From Prolixibacteraceae bacterium (GTDB lineage Bacteria; Bacteroidota; Bacteroidia; Bacteroidales; Prolixibacteraceae), in NCBI GenBank assembly GCA_019459525.1, contig JAIBEY010000086.1, positions 1-49,659 of the forward strand: a DNA stretch of 49,659 bases, in the 5' to 3' direction. Under the pieces are notes generated by a model. It had not been told where the DNA came from, made no database searches, and worked only from the letters and a program-made list of their open reading frames with translations. Both the position numbers and the translations under genes were made by a program. Below are positions 6,953 to 15,412 of this stretch, in pieces; position 1 is the stretch's first letter; each line of letters starts with the position of its first letter.

Positions 6953-7807
6953 TCAAAGCTTCCTGATCATTTCAAATTGCTGACCTTTCAACAAAATTCT
7001 TTTCGATTCTGCAAATTTCAGGATCGATTCGCAGCCGCTTTCTGCATTAATTAGTTTGAAGCCCGAGTGTCTGTTGCTCTTTGCAACTTCGGCAAGCAAT
7101 ACGGAAGCAATACCTTGTCTGCGATAATTTTTATCTACTGCAATTTGAGTGATGTCTCCTGTGTTGGTCTCAAAAATGCAATAACCAATGAGGTTTGCGC
7201 CTTCAAAAGCGCCAAGCAACTTAAAGTCTGTCAAGCTTCGGGTAACAGAATCAAAACTGTTCTGCCATGAAGGCTGAAAATCCCAAAAACTCGCTAGTTG
7301 TTCACTGTAATCCAAACTTATGGGCTTCAAATGATATTTCGATGGTAATTTTCTAGCTTCTAAATTAATTTCGCCCATTTTACCGACAAAGAAATTAAAC
7401 TCCCGACTTACTTCGAATCCGAGCTTCTGATATACAGAAATTGCCTTTGAATTGTGCTGTAGAACTTCGAGCAGATACTGAGCTATTCCTGCCTTCTTCA
7501 GAAAAGGAATGGAGTACTCAAATATCAGAGTGGCAAGGCCTTTCCCACGGAATTCTTTTAGTGTTCCGGTTCCGGTATCGTAGGCTGTTTTTTGCCCGTT
7601 AAAAATCCCGATTCCATTAAATGTAAAACTAACCAAATGCTCACCATCAAATGCACCAAAGGATAATTCAGGAACAAAGCCTCTTCGTTTCAGCATGATT
7701 TGTAACTCTTTTTTGCTAATCTGGACATCGTAATCCGCGAAAGCCTCGGAAAAAGATGCTGCCAATAAATCGAAACTGACTTTATTGAGTGATTTTATGG
7801 TTTCCAT
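6953..7807 (-). CDS. Tandem GNAT N-acetyltransferase
   Basis: This 284-residue protein holds two GNAT folds. The first has the acetyl-CoA loop in GTLKEFRGKGLATLIFEYSI (near residue 83) and the YQKLGFEV signature. The second has ITQIAVDKNYRRQGIASVLL near residue 217 followed by FKLINAESG. Double-GNAT proteins acylate diverse small molecules or proteins; no substrate is evident. The ATG at 7807 has an ordinary spacer to the repeat cluster upstream. The 195 bp after its end hold no gene. Confidence 0.88.
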   Translation of the reverse strand: METIKSLNKVSFDLLAASFSEAFADYDVQISKKELQIMLKRRGFVPELSFGAFDGEHLVSFTFNGIGIFNGQKTAYDTGTGTLKEFRGKGLATLIFEYSIPFLKKAGIAQYLLEVLQHNSKAISVYQKLGFEVSREFNFFVGKMGEINLEARKLPSKYHLKPISLDYSEQLASFWDFQPSWQNSFDSVTRSLTDFKLLGAFEGANLIGYCIFETNTGDITQIAVDKNYRRQGIASVLLAEVAKSNRHSGFKLINAESGCESILKFAESKRILLKGQQFEMIRKL

Positions 7808-7848
7808 TTATGCGACTCCTGTTTTTTATAGCAGATCAGCCTTTTCAA

Positions 7849-7972
7849 ATTTTAAGATCGCCACGCTACGCTCGCGATGACGGTTCTCGATTATAGCGTC
7901 ATTGCGAACGAAATGAAATGTAGTGAAGCAATCGATTCGAGATGCGACTGCTTCGTTCCTTGCAGTGACGGT
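7849..7972. repeat. BIME-like repeat cluster, copy A
   Basis: The segment 7856-7933 is identical over 78 bp to 9095-9172, and similarity extends over about 120 bp with a few mismatches. It contains three related arms built on GTCATTGCGA/GTCATCGCGA...GAAGCAATC in alternating orientation, the classic layout of palindromic extragenic repeats. The two clusters are direct repeats bracketing the phytoene-synthase gene. Confidence 0.85.
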
Positions 7973-7981
7973 TCTAAACTA

Positions 7982-8008
7982 TCCGTGTCTTTGTGGCTCC
8001 GTGTTTAA
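7982..8008. repeat. Dispersed CTTTGTGGCTCCGTG motif
   Basis: The sequence tccgtgtctttgtggctccg is the reverse-oriented form of the 'ACCACrAAGnnCACGAAG' motif seen at 555-584 and 1551-1572. It sits directly after repeat cluster A. Confidence 0.35.
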
Positions 8009-8099
8009 TTTTTCATTTCGGCATTATCGGGTTTCGAAATATAAGGTTCAGCTTCGAATTAACTGTTTAATGGTAATTATAAAAACAAACGTTGTGAAA

Positions 8100-9047
8100 T
8101 TACAAGGGTTCAAACCGCTCAATGACCTGCCCAACGCGCTCTTTGATTTCCTGCCAGGTGGGGTTAAGTTCTTGGGCGGTGAAGGTGCCGTGGTCAATGT
8201 CGATGCGCTCGAAAACCATCAGGTACAGGTCAAAAATGATTTCGAGGCTCAACTGGCTACGTGGTTCTACCAGCGGTTTTATCTGGCCAATCATTTCCAT
8301 GGTACGTTTGCGGTAAATATCAGCCACTTCGTACAATTCGCGAATCATGTTTCGGAAACCATCAGTTATTTGTCCGCCTTTGGCCATAAACATCAATTGC
8401 TGGCGGTTCATACCGTATTTGGCAATTAAATCATCCGGAAAATAGTTGAGGTTATGGAGGTGGTCTTTCTGGAAATCGCGGATGATATGTACCAGATAGC
8501 TGAAAATGGCGCAGGGCGTGGCCACTTCTTTCACGTCGAACATGGGCGGAAGGTATTTCCCGTCTTTTTGCGTGAGCCCGGCCAGATGTACAAAGATCGA
8601 CGCGGGAGCTACCGATGCGCCGCCGGCATAGTCAATAAACCCCTGCAAGGTGGGGAATCCGTCGTGGTAAATGTCATAAATCATTGATTTTGCAAATGCT
8701 TCGAGCGGCCAAAACGGAATACAGAAACGCTGTACGGTTTCAATCAGCTCGCGATGGCTGGGAATTTCGTTCGATGTCTCAATCACGGTGTTAATCCAGC
8801 GGTAAACATCAGCTTCAAACTGCGCCTGGTTTTCGGGGGCAATAGTTACATGTTCGGTTTTATAATTGTCGATCAAATCGTCGATGGCCCGCATAAATTT
8901 GTAGCAATTGCGGGCAGCCTGGTAGCGCTCTGTATCCCAGAAGTGCGCGGCAATCAGGATGTTTGGGTGATCGACAATTTTCTCAAAATCGATGGATTCG
9001 AAAATTTGATAGTAGATATCGGTTTGGGTTTGAACTGTTGTTTCCAT
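8100..9047 (-). CDS. crtB: Phytoene/squalene synthase family protein
   Basis: A head-to-head prenyl synthase of 315 residues. The two Asp-rich Mg2+/diphosphate-binding motifs are present: FMRAIDDLIDNY near residue 50 and LVHIIRDFQKDHLHNLNYFP near 190. The family condenses two GGPP to phytoene (or FPP to squalene/diapophytoene). A phytoene-desaturase-type gene starts about 170 bp upstream on the same strand, which favours a carotenoid role. Sequence alone does not settle C30 against C40 chemistry. Two near-identical repeat clusters flank the gene on both sides, so its transcription may be separate from crtI. Confidence 0.87.
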   Translation of the reverse strand: METTVQTQTDIYYQIFESIDFEKIVDHPNILIAAHFWDTERYQAARNCYKFMRAIDDLIDNYKTEHVTIAPENQAQFEADVYRWINTVIETSNEIPSHRELIETVQRFCIPFWPLEAFAKSMIYDIYHDGFPTLQGFIDYAGGASVAPASIFVHLAGLTQKDGKYLPPMFDVKEVATPCAIFSYLVHIIRDFQKDHLHNLNYFPDDLIAKYGMNRQQLMFMAKGGQITDGFRNMIRELYEVADIYRKRTMEMIGQIKPLVEPRSQLSLEIIFDLYLMVFERIDIDHGTFTAQELNPTWQEIKERVGQVIERFEPL

Positions 9048-9087
9048 TTGTTATTTACGATTGGACTATTTACTATTTACAATTCTT

Positions 9088-9211
9088 ATTTTGAGATCGC
9101 CACGCTACGCTCGCGATGACGGTTCTCGATTATAGCGTCATTGCGAACGAAATGAAATGTAGTGAAGCAATCTATTCGTGATGAGGCTGCTTCGTTCCTC
9201 GCAGTGACTGT
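9088..9211. repeat. BIME-like repeat cluster, copy B
   Basis: This is the second copy of the repeat at 7849-7972, in the same orientation, between crtB and crtI. The first 78 bp from GATCGCCACGCTACGCTCGC onward are identical; the last ~40 bp differ at about six positions. Confidence 0.85.
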
Positions 9212-9220
9212 TTTTAGGTA

Positions 9221-10720
9221 TTATTGTACCATTGCCTTAGCATCTTTCAATATGCGTTCGCTGGTAAGCTTGGCTCCCAGAAGCACCAACGGAACACCGT
9301 TTCCGGGATGTGTGCTACCTCCTGCAAAATACAAATTTTTATATTTTTTGTGCTGATTGTGAGGCCTGAAATAGCCCATCTGGAAAATGGAATGCGACAG
9401 GCTTCCGAACACCGAACCATTGGTTACGTTGCAACTGCTTTCCCAGGTTTTGGGCAGGTAGCATATCTCAAATTTGATGTGCTTTTCAATGTCGGTCAGT
9501 CCGGCTTCTTCCAACCGGCGGATAACGGCTTCACGTGCTTTTTGCTTCAGCGCTTTCCAGTCCTGGTCGGCACGCTCATCGAGGTGGGCAGCCGGAACAA
9601 TTACCGACAACGTATCCTGATTTTCAGGCGCTGCCGTTTTATCGCTGCGAACCGGTGCATGGATGTAAAAGCTGGGATTGTCGGACAATGATTTTTCGTT
9701 GAATATTTTTTCAAGCCCTTCTTTGTACGGATCGTTCAGGAATACGCTGTGGTGGTCGAGTTGCGGGTAAACCCGATCGAGTCCCCAATGAAAAACGATG
9801 GCCGAGCAGGAATATTCTTTCTTTTTGAGCGACCTGGTTTTCTGCTTGTCGTGCAAAAGCTGATCGTAAACGTAGGGCAAATCGGCGCTGGCAATCACCA
9901 AATCGGCATGAACAATGGTGCCATCTTCCAGCAGAATACCTTCGGCTTTTTTTCCATTTAAAATGATTTTTTCAACCGGGGCTTTACAGTGAATTTTCAC
10001 CTTTTGCTTTTCGGCCAAAGCAACCAGTGTTTGTACAATGCGGTTCATCCCGCCTTTGGGGAACAGGGCACCTTCGGCAATTTCGGCACCGGGAAGCATC
10101 GAAAAAAATGCTGGCGCTTCATAAGGGTTTTGCCCCACATAGATGTTCTGGAAAGTGAAGGCTTTCTGTAGCCTCGGGTCGCTGAAATACCGTTTGATAT
10201 AATCGGTGTGATGCAAATGGGTTTTCAGTTTGATCAGCAATCTGATGCTTTTCAGGTTGACAAACTGAAACAGCCGATCGAAATTTTTGCCCAGTAAATC
10301 GTTCATGGCCAGATTGAAATACTCGTAACCTTCCTTCGCGTAAACTTTGTATTTCGGGAAACTTCCGGGTTCGAAAGCCTCTAGCTGGGCTTTCATGCGT
10401 TCTTCGTCGCGGGTAAACGAAAAATGGGAACCATCGCTGAAAAAAAGTTTGTAAATGGGTGTCAGCGAAGTGGTTTCCAGGTCTTTTTCGAGGTCGATGC
10501 CCAGTTCGGAAAGCACTTGTTTGTAAAGCGACGGCATCAACAGAATGGTAGCGCCCAAATCGAAGCGGTGCCCATCCTGAATTTTTTGAGCGCAACGCCC
10601 GCCGGGATTGCTGTTTTTCTCGTAAACTTCAACTTCGTACCCATTTTTGGCCAGAAAGTTAGCGGTGGCTAATCCGCTTACACCGGCTCCGATGATGACT
10701 GCTTTGGGTTGGTTGTTCAT
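9221..10720 (-). CDS. crtI: Phytoene desaturase family oxidoreductase
   Basis: A 499-residue FAD-dependent desaturase of the CrtI type. The FAD-binding GxGxxG is AVIIGAGVSGLATANFLAKN at residues 8-27, followed by EVYEKNSNPGGRCAQ. The C-terminal signature NLYFAGGSTHPGNGVPLVLL (near 465) binds FAD and is diagnostic of the CrtI group. The length is normal. It introduces double bonds into phytoene-type carotenoid precursors at the membrane. crtB lies just downstream. No cyclase, hydroxylase or ketolase is in the window, so the final pigment cannot be predicted. Confidence 0.92.
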   Translation of the reverse strand: MNNQPKAVIIGAGVSGLATANFLAKNGYEVEVYEKNSNPGGRCAQKIQDGHRFDLGATILLMPSLYKQVLSELGIDLEKDLETTSLTPIYKLFFSDGSHFSFTRDEERMKAQLEAFEPGSFPKYKVYAKEGYEYFNLAMNDLLGKNFDRLFQFVNLKSIRLLIKLKTHLHHTDYIKRYFSDPRLQKAFTFQNIYVGQNPYEAPAFFSMLPGAEIAEGALFPKGGMNRIVQTLVALAEKQKVKIHCKAPVEKIILNGKKAEGILLEDGTIVHADLVIASADLPYVYDQLLHDKQKTRSLKKKEYSCSAIVFHWGLDRVYPQLDHHSVFLNDPYKEGLEKIFNEKSLSDNPSFYIHAPVRSDKTAAPENQDTLSVIVPAAHLDERADQDWKALKQKAREAVIRRLEEAGLTDIEKHIKFEICYLPKTWESSCNVTNGSVFGSLSHSIFQMGYFRPHNQHKKYKNLYFAGGSTHPGNGVPLVLLGAKLTSERILKDAKAMVQ

Positions 10721-10803
10721 GGTTGTTTTCTGGTTCTGTTTTCTGAATATTGTTCTTTGTTTTCGCTGTTGTCAGACGTTTATTGGGCCCATTTCGTTAC
10801 AAG

Positions 10804-11343
10804 CTATTCTCCAAATTCAGGAGGGAAAATCACCATTCCCGAAACATTTTTCAACGCGCCATCGGTGAGTTCAACGGCCATGAAAACATCATCGGATGGC
10901 AATTCGTAGTGGGTTTTGATTCCCCAGGTTGACGAGGGTTTGTAGCCAAACCGGGGATAATATTCTGGATGGCCGATTAAAATGACTGACCGGAACCCGA
11001 GTTCAACCGCTTTTTGGTGCCCGGTGCGGATGAGTTTTCCGCCAATTCCCTGTTTCTGGAATTCAGGAAGAACTGACACCGGCCCCAAAACCAGCGACTC
11101 AAATTGCTGTTGGCCATTGTCAATTACCAGCGGGGTAAATAAAATGTGGCCCACAATCAGTCCGTCGAGTTCGGCTACCAGCGAAAGTTCCGGAATAAAA
11201 CCGGGTGCGTTGCGTAGCCTGGCAACCAGTTTGTCTTCGTCGCCTTCGCTGAATGGCATCGTTTCAAAAGCTTTGGCGGTCAATTCGATTACCCAATTGT
11301 GGTCTTTGGGAATTTCTTTACGGATGGTAATGTTTGGGGTCAT
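10804..11343 (-). CDS. GNAT N-acetyltransferase (YhbS-like)
   Basis: A single-domain 179-residue GNAT. VLGPVSVLPEFQKQGIGGKL (near residue 85) is the acetyl-CoA pyrophosphate loop, and VILIGHPEYYPRFGYKPSS is the conserved segment of the YhbS/COG3153 subgroup, which also has the late MAVELTDGAL strand. The substrate is unknown. The gene lies 83 bp upstream of crtI on the same strand, and it is unclear whether they share a promoter. Confidence 0.88.
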   Translation of the reverse strand: MTPNITIRKEIPKDHNWVIELTAKAFETMPFSEGDEDKLVARLRNAPGFIPELSLVAELDGLIVGHILFTPLVIDNGQQQFESLVLGPVSVLPEFQKQGIGGKLIRTGHQKAVELGFRSVILIGHPEYYPRFGYKPSSTWGIKTHYELPSDDVFMAVELTDGALKNVSGMVIFPPEFGE

Positions 11344-11549
11344 TGATTTTGATTTTTCACCGAAAGTAGGAACTATCTTTTATTCAGTAAAAATGAAATG
11401 GTATGAATGGCCTGTTTTTACCGATAAATGAACTATTTCGAAGGCGTGAAGTTTTCTCGTGTATTTATTTTATTCCAAACCGCTTTTATCGAATCGTTGA
11501 TTTTCGCTACAGAACAGTCTAAAATAAATCAGGAATTTAGCTGTAAACA

Positions 11550-11581
11550 TTTGGGTTTAACAGGCACTAACTTTACTTTTA
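11550..11581 (+). promoter_or_regulatory. Candidate promoter of the aldehyde dehydrogenase
   Basis: TTTG (11550-11553), a 20-bp spacer, then TACTTTTA (11574-11581), one base off TAnnTTTG. It lies about 60 bp before the chosen start. The rest of the ~300-bp gap from 11344 to 11641 holds no gene. Confidence 0.45.
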
Positions 11582-11641
11582 TCAGATGGATTGCAGCATC
11601 CTGATGGCAGAAAGATTTCCAGAAAAACAAATTATAGACAT

Positions 11642-13006
11642 ATGAAAGATATCGTTGATGCGCAACGGGCGTTTTTTAGTACGAATCAAACCAAGAATGT
11701 TGATTTCAGGATTGAAGAGTTGAAAACGCTGAAACGAATGTTGCAGGACAATGAAGCCCAGCTAAATCAGGCGATTTATGCTGATTTCAGGAAATCGGCT
11801 TTTGATACTTATACCAGTGAGTTGGCTATTCTATATGTGGAAATTGACGAAACAATCCGAAAAGTGAAAAAATGGGCAGCCCGTAAGCGTGTACCAACCA
11901 ATTTGGTCAATTTTCCGGCTAAAAGTTACGTGATTCCCGAACCGTTGGGCGTTTCGCTCGTTATCGGGGCGTGGAACTATCCGTATCAGTTGTCGTTTGG
12001 TCCGGCGATAGCAGCGATTGCGGCTGGCAATACCGTTGTTTTGAAACCCAGCGAGTTGCCGTCGGAAACAAGTCGTGTCATTGCCGATATCGTTAATCAA
12101 AATTTCGAACCGTCGTATTTCACGGTGGTTGAAGGCGGAGTGACAGTGACCCGCGAATTGCTTGAGCAACGTTTTGATAAGATCTTTTTCACCGGAAGTG
12201 TACCGGTAGGACGAATTGTTTATCAGGCTGCAGCACGGCACCTGACTCCTGTTACCCTGGAACTGGGAGGGAAAAGTCCGGCATTTATCCTTGATGATAA
12301 AAAGCTGAAGATGTACGTGAAACGATTGGTTTGGGCAAAGTTCCTCAATGCAGGCCAAACCTGTATTGCGCCAGATTACGTGCTGGTTCCGCACACGTTG
12401 AAAACGAAATTTCTGGAGTTGGTTATCGCTGAAATTAAGAATGAGCATTTTTCGATTGAGAATCAGAATTATGTACAAATAATAAACGAACGGAATGTAA
12501 TGCGCCTTGGTAAGTTGCTCGAACCTGAAAAGGTGGTTTATGGAGGAAAATACGATGTGTCGTCCCGCATTTTTGAACCTACCGTTATGGATCATGTGAC
12601 ATTTGACGACAAGGTGATGCATGAAGAAATTTTTGGGCCAATATTACCGGTTGTTACTTTCAATTCGCTCGACGGAATTATTGCTGAGGTTAAAAAAAGA
12701 GAGAACCCGCTTTCGTGCTACGTGTTTACACAAAGCAAGCAACTAAGGGATAAAATACTGAGTGAGATTTCGTTTGGGGGAGGTGCCGTCAACGATGCGG
12801 TTATGCACATTACCAACAGCAAACTACCCTTTGGAGGTGTTGGCGAAAGTGGAATCGGATCCTATCACGGCGAGCATGGTTTTAAAACTTTTTCGCATAA
12901 CAAAAGCATATTGGATAAACCAACCTGGTTAGAGGCAAACCTGAAATACTATCCGCATAACCCATTTAAAATCAAGCTGATGAAACAAATGCTCGGGTTG
13001 AAATAA
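11642..13006 (+). CDS. Aldehyde dehydrogenase family protein
   Basis: An NAD(P)-dependent aldehyde dehydrogenase of about 454 residues, the size of the class-3/fatty-aldehyde type that lacks an N-terminal extension. SLVIGAWNYPYQLSFGPAIA holds the conserved Asn-Tyr-Pro of this type. Glu207 lies in VTLELGGKSPAFI and the catalytic Cys241 in NAGQTCIAPDYVL. The C-terminal hydrophobic/basic tail (PHNPFKIKLMKQMLGLK) is common in this class. I chose the ATG at 11642 (MKDIVDAQRAFF), which matches the usual N-terminus; the upstream extension looks non-coding. It is the only plus-strand gene of this region and is monocistronic. Medium- or long-chain aldehydes are the likely substrates. Confidence 0.9.
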   Translation: MKDIVDAQRAFFSTNQTKNVDFRIEELKTLKRMLQDNEAQLNQAIYADFRKSAFDTYTSELAILYVEIDETIRKVKKWAARKRVPTNLVNFPAKSYVIPEPLGVSLVIGAWNYPYQLSFGPAIAAIAAGNTVVLKPSELPSETSRVIADIVNQNFEPSYFTVVEGGVTVTRELLEQRFDKIFFTGSVPVGRIVYQAAARHLTPVTLELGGKSPAFILDDKKLKMYVKRLVWAKFLNAGQTCIAPDYVLVPHTLKTKFLELVIAEIKNEHFSIENQNYVQIINERNVMRLGKLLEPEKVVYGGKYDVSSRIFEPTVMDHVTFDDKVMHEEIFGPILPVVTFNSLDGIIAEVKKRENPLSCYVFTQSKQLRDKILSEISFGGGAVNDAVMHITNSKLPFGGVGESGIGSYHGEHGFKTFSHNKSILDKPTWLEANLKYYPHNPFKIKLMKQMLGLK

Positions 13007-13040
13007 TGGTTCCGATTTTATTACAGTGTGCATGAATAGA

Positions 13041-14081
13041 CTAGTTGTTTTTCAACGCTTTGTAGCGGCGTCCCCAAAATTTGTATTTGGTCAGCGAGGT
13101 GTAAACAATCATGCGTTCGATAAATTTAATGCGCATGGCGTAGTGCAGTATTCGGTACCAAATGGCCAGAATACCCAGGAATAAAACTGGTTCGAGTATA
13201 AAGCCTAAAAAAGTATGTTCGACGTCGAAAAACAAAAGTGTAAAATACCGATAAAATAAACCGGTAAAAACAAGCGAAGAAAGCAGCGCAATTACCAGAA
13301 TATACCCATGACCGGTTTCTATTGCTTTTTTCGGGCAGTTGCTCATGCAACGCATACAACTCTCGCAATTGAAAGTCCAGAATGGGCGGTTGTCAACCTT
13401 TTTGATGGCTTTCACCGGGCACGCTTTGATGCACAAATCGCAATTGTCGCAATCGGCTGAAGCATAATAGGTTTTGGCGAACAGAAAACGACCAATGAAA
13501 TAGTATCCCAACGAAATGGGGGCAACCAGTGTGTCCTGAATAATCTCATACATGCCCCGGAAATCGCTTCCTCCTTCGAGCACTTTTCGTGCAAACCGAT
13601 GCACTTTTTCCTGATTCCGTTCGTGCAGGTATTTCACCGTGCGTTCATTTAATCCCGGATGTACCGAAATCCAGTTCGAGGGCAAATCAACCGGAAACAT
13701 AGATTTAATGGAATAACCCTTCATTTTCAGGATTAAAGCTGAAAAGTAAAAGGCAATGCCAGTCAGTCCGGGGGTAATCCACTTGCCAATGAGCATTCCG
13801 GCGCGGGTATTCATCAGCAAAACGTTGTTTTTGCCTTTCGGAAAACGGCGGATAAAATTCAGCATCACGGGTGGATAGTTAAAGCCGTGGATGGGTGACA
13901 CAAAAACAACCAGCGCATCCGATTCGGGAGACGAAATGGCAAGCCGATCGGTTTTGGCAATGTTGATCAGGCTGACTTTCGTACCTTTTTCTTTGGCAAT
14001 ATCGGCCATCCATTTGGCTGCATTTTCAGAATTTCCGGTTCCCGAAAAGTAATAAACAACCAACTTTGGATAAGTAACCAT
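13041..14081 (-). CDS. EFR1-type flavodoxin/ferredoxin membrane protein
   Basis: A 346-residue fusion. The N-terminal flavodoxin-like domain has the FMN phosphate loop VVYYFSGTGNSENAAKWMAD at residues 8-27. A bacterial-type 2[4Fe-4S] ferredoxin domain follows (CDNCDLCIKACPVKAI and CESCMRCMSNCPKKAI, around 210-255). Two or three hydrophobic segments near the C-terminus (for example GYILVIALLSSLVFTGLFYR) anchor it. The EFR1 family is known by domain order; its partners are not established. It is the last gene of the sensor-kinase/beta-lactamase operon (54 bp after the GNAT) or an attached unit. An electron-transfer role is inferred from the cofactors. Confidence 0.88.
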   Translation of the reverse strand: MVTYPKLVVYYFSGTGNSENAAKWMADIAKEKGTKVSLINIAKTDRLAISSPESDALVVFVSPIHGFNYPPVMLNFIRRFPKGKNNVLLMNTRAGMLIGKWITPGLTGIAFYFSALILKMKGYSIKSMFPVDLPSNWISVHPGLNERTVKYLHERNQEKVHRFARKVLEGGSDFRGMYEIIQDTLVAPISLGYYFIGRFLFAKTYYASADCDNCDLCIKACPVKAIKKVDNRPFWTFNCESCMRCMSNCPKKAIETGHGYILVIALLSSLVFTGLFYRYFTLLFFDVEHTFLGFILEPVLFLGILAIWYRILHYAMRIKFIERMIVYTSLTKYKFWGRRYKALKNN

Positions 14082-14135
14082 GACCAGAATTATTGATTTG
14101 CGAATCGGTATTCCGCCAATATATTGGCAAAATAG

Positions 14136-14639
14136 TTAAAGCTGTAACCTCCAGTGAAATAATTCATCAGACTCACCGGTTTTTTCAAAATTGTTCTTCT
14201 CCAGAACCGTGTACGATGCCACATTGGTTTTGTCGGTTGAGGCGGTAATGGCCTTTACGTCGGGTTGTTGCTTTGCCCATTCAATCATACCGCCAACAGC
14301 CTCGGTCATAAAACCCTTGCGCTGAAATTCGTCGTAAGTTCCGTAGCCGATTTCAATTTCGCCAAGGTTGTTGGGTTCGCCAATAAAACACAAGTCGCCT
14401 ACCATTTTGTTTTCGGCCTTCGAGATAACTGTCCAAAGGGTTGAATATAAATAGTTTTTGCTTGCATCGGCCACCTGCAAAAGAATGGTTTGTTCCAACG
14501 CGTATTTGAGCTCCGGCGAAATGGTGCGTATGGTTTCCGATAAACCCAGTTCTGCTTCCAGCGAATGGTTGTTTTCGATGTACTTTAGCAGTTGTTTGTA
14601 GGTTAATGGTTTGATTGTTAGTCTTTCTGTGTTGATCAT
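14136..14639 (-). CDS. GNAT N-acetyltransferase (RimJ/RimL-like)
   Basis: A 167-residue GNAT of the RimJ/RimL group: MINTERLTIKPLT start, IGYGTYDEFQRKGFMTEAVG as the acetyl-CoA loop near residue 96, and SYTVLEKNNFEKTG near the end. It starts 16 bp after the LytTR regulator on the same strand, so it is almost certainly co-transcribed with it. Whether it acetylates a protein, an antibiotic or a wall precursor cannot be told. Confidence 0.88.
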   Translation of the reverse strand: MINTERLTIKPLTYKQLLKYIENNHSLEAELGLSETIRTISPELKYALEQTILLQVADASKNYLYSTLWTVISKAENKMVGDLCFIGEPNNLGEIEIGYGTYDEFQRKGFMTEAVGGMIEWAKQQPDVKAITASTDKTNVASYTVLEKNNFEKTGESDELFHWRLQL

Positions 14640-14655
14640 GGGATATGAGTTTTAT

Positions 14656-15411
14656 TTATTCGCCCAGCCATTTTTTGAAAGCGGTCACTTTGTCGATACT
14701 CACAAAAATATCATCGACAGGTTTGGGCGAAAGTTCGAGCTTGAGGTGGCTTTTCGGGAAAACATGCACTTGTTTGATAGCGCCGTGTTTGATAAGATAT
14801 TGCCGGTTGATACGAAAAAATTCGTTCGGGTTCAGTTCGTTCAGCAAATTGTCGAGCGAATAATCTACCGGATAATGTTTCTGGTCGTTCAGAACGGCGT
14901 AAGTCATTCCTTCTTTCGAATAGAAATAAGCAATTTCAGCAACGCCGAACGACTTGATCTTTTGTCCGTACGAAACCGAAAAACGTTCGCGGTAGCTGAC
15001 TTCCTTTTTGTTGATCAGATCGAACAAGGCCGACATGTCGATGCCGCTTTTCTGACCACTCCATTCCTTGTATTTGGCAATGGCATTGTTTAAATCTTCC
15101 TGAACAATGGGTTTCAGCAGGTAATCGATGCTTTTTAGTTTGAAGGCGCGGATGGCATACTCATCGAACGCTGTGGTAAAAATAATCGGGGATTCGACTC
15201 TCACTTTTTCGAAAATGGAGAAACTCAGGTCGTCTTCCAGGTGAATATCCAGGAAAATCAGGTCGGGATGCACGTTGTTTTTAAACCACTCAACCGAATC
15301 TTCAACCGATTCGAGTCTGGCCACTACTTTAATGGTGGGATCGTACGCCAGCACCATACTTTCGAGGCGGCGTGCTGCCAGTTGTTCATCTTCAATAATC
15401 AGTACGTTCAT
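14656..15411 (-). CDS. LytTR-family response regulator
   Basis: A 251-residue regulator. The receiver domain (about 1-115) holds the acidic pocket IIEDE at 5-9, the phospho-acceptor Asp55 in LIFLDIHLED, and K in IDYLLKPI. The C-terminal LytTR DNA-binding domain (about 150-250) shows ERFSVSYGQKIKSF and FFRINRQYLI. It is the natural partner of the LytS-type kinase two genes upstream. Its ATG lies one base after the beta-lactamase stop (TGA-t-ATG), so the two genes should be translationally coupled. Its own operon is the likeliest target. Confidence 0.93.
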   Translation of the reverse strand: MNVLIIEDEQLAARRLESMVLAYDPTIKVVARLESVEDSVEWFKNNVHPDLIFLDIHLEDDLSFSIFEKVRVESPIIFTTAFDEYAIRAFKLKSIDYLLKPIVQEDLNNAIAKYKEWSGQKSGIDMSALFDLINKKEVSYRERFSVSYGQKIKSFGVAEIAYFYSKEGMTYAVLNDQKHYPVDYSLDNLLNELNPNEFFRINRQYLIKHGAIKQVHVFPKSHLKLELSPKPVDDIFVSIDKVTAFKKWLGE

Positions 15412-15412
15412 A

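Noticed and set aside
7849-9211. Composite transposon around crtB
   Set aside because: No transposase or target-site duplication; the repeats are BIME-like, not insertion sequences.
11831-12622. 263-codon minus-strand ORF inside the aldehyde dehydrogenase
   Set aside because: It is antisense to a gene with intact catalytic Glu and Cys and shows no protein-like motifs.
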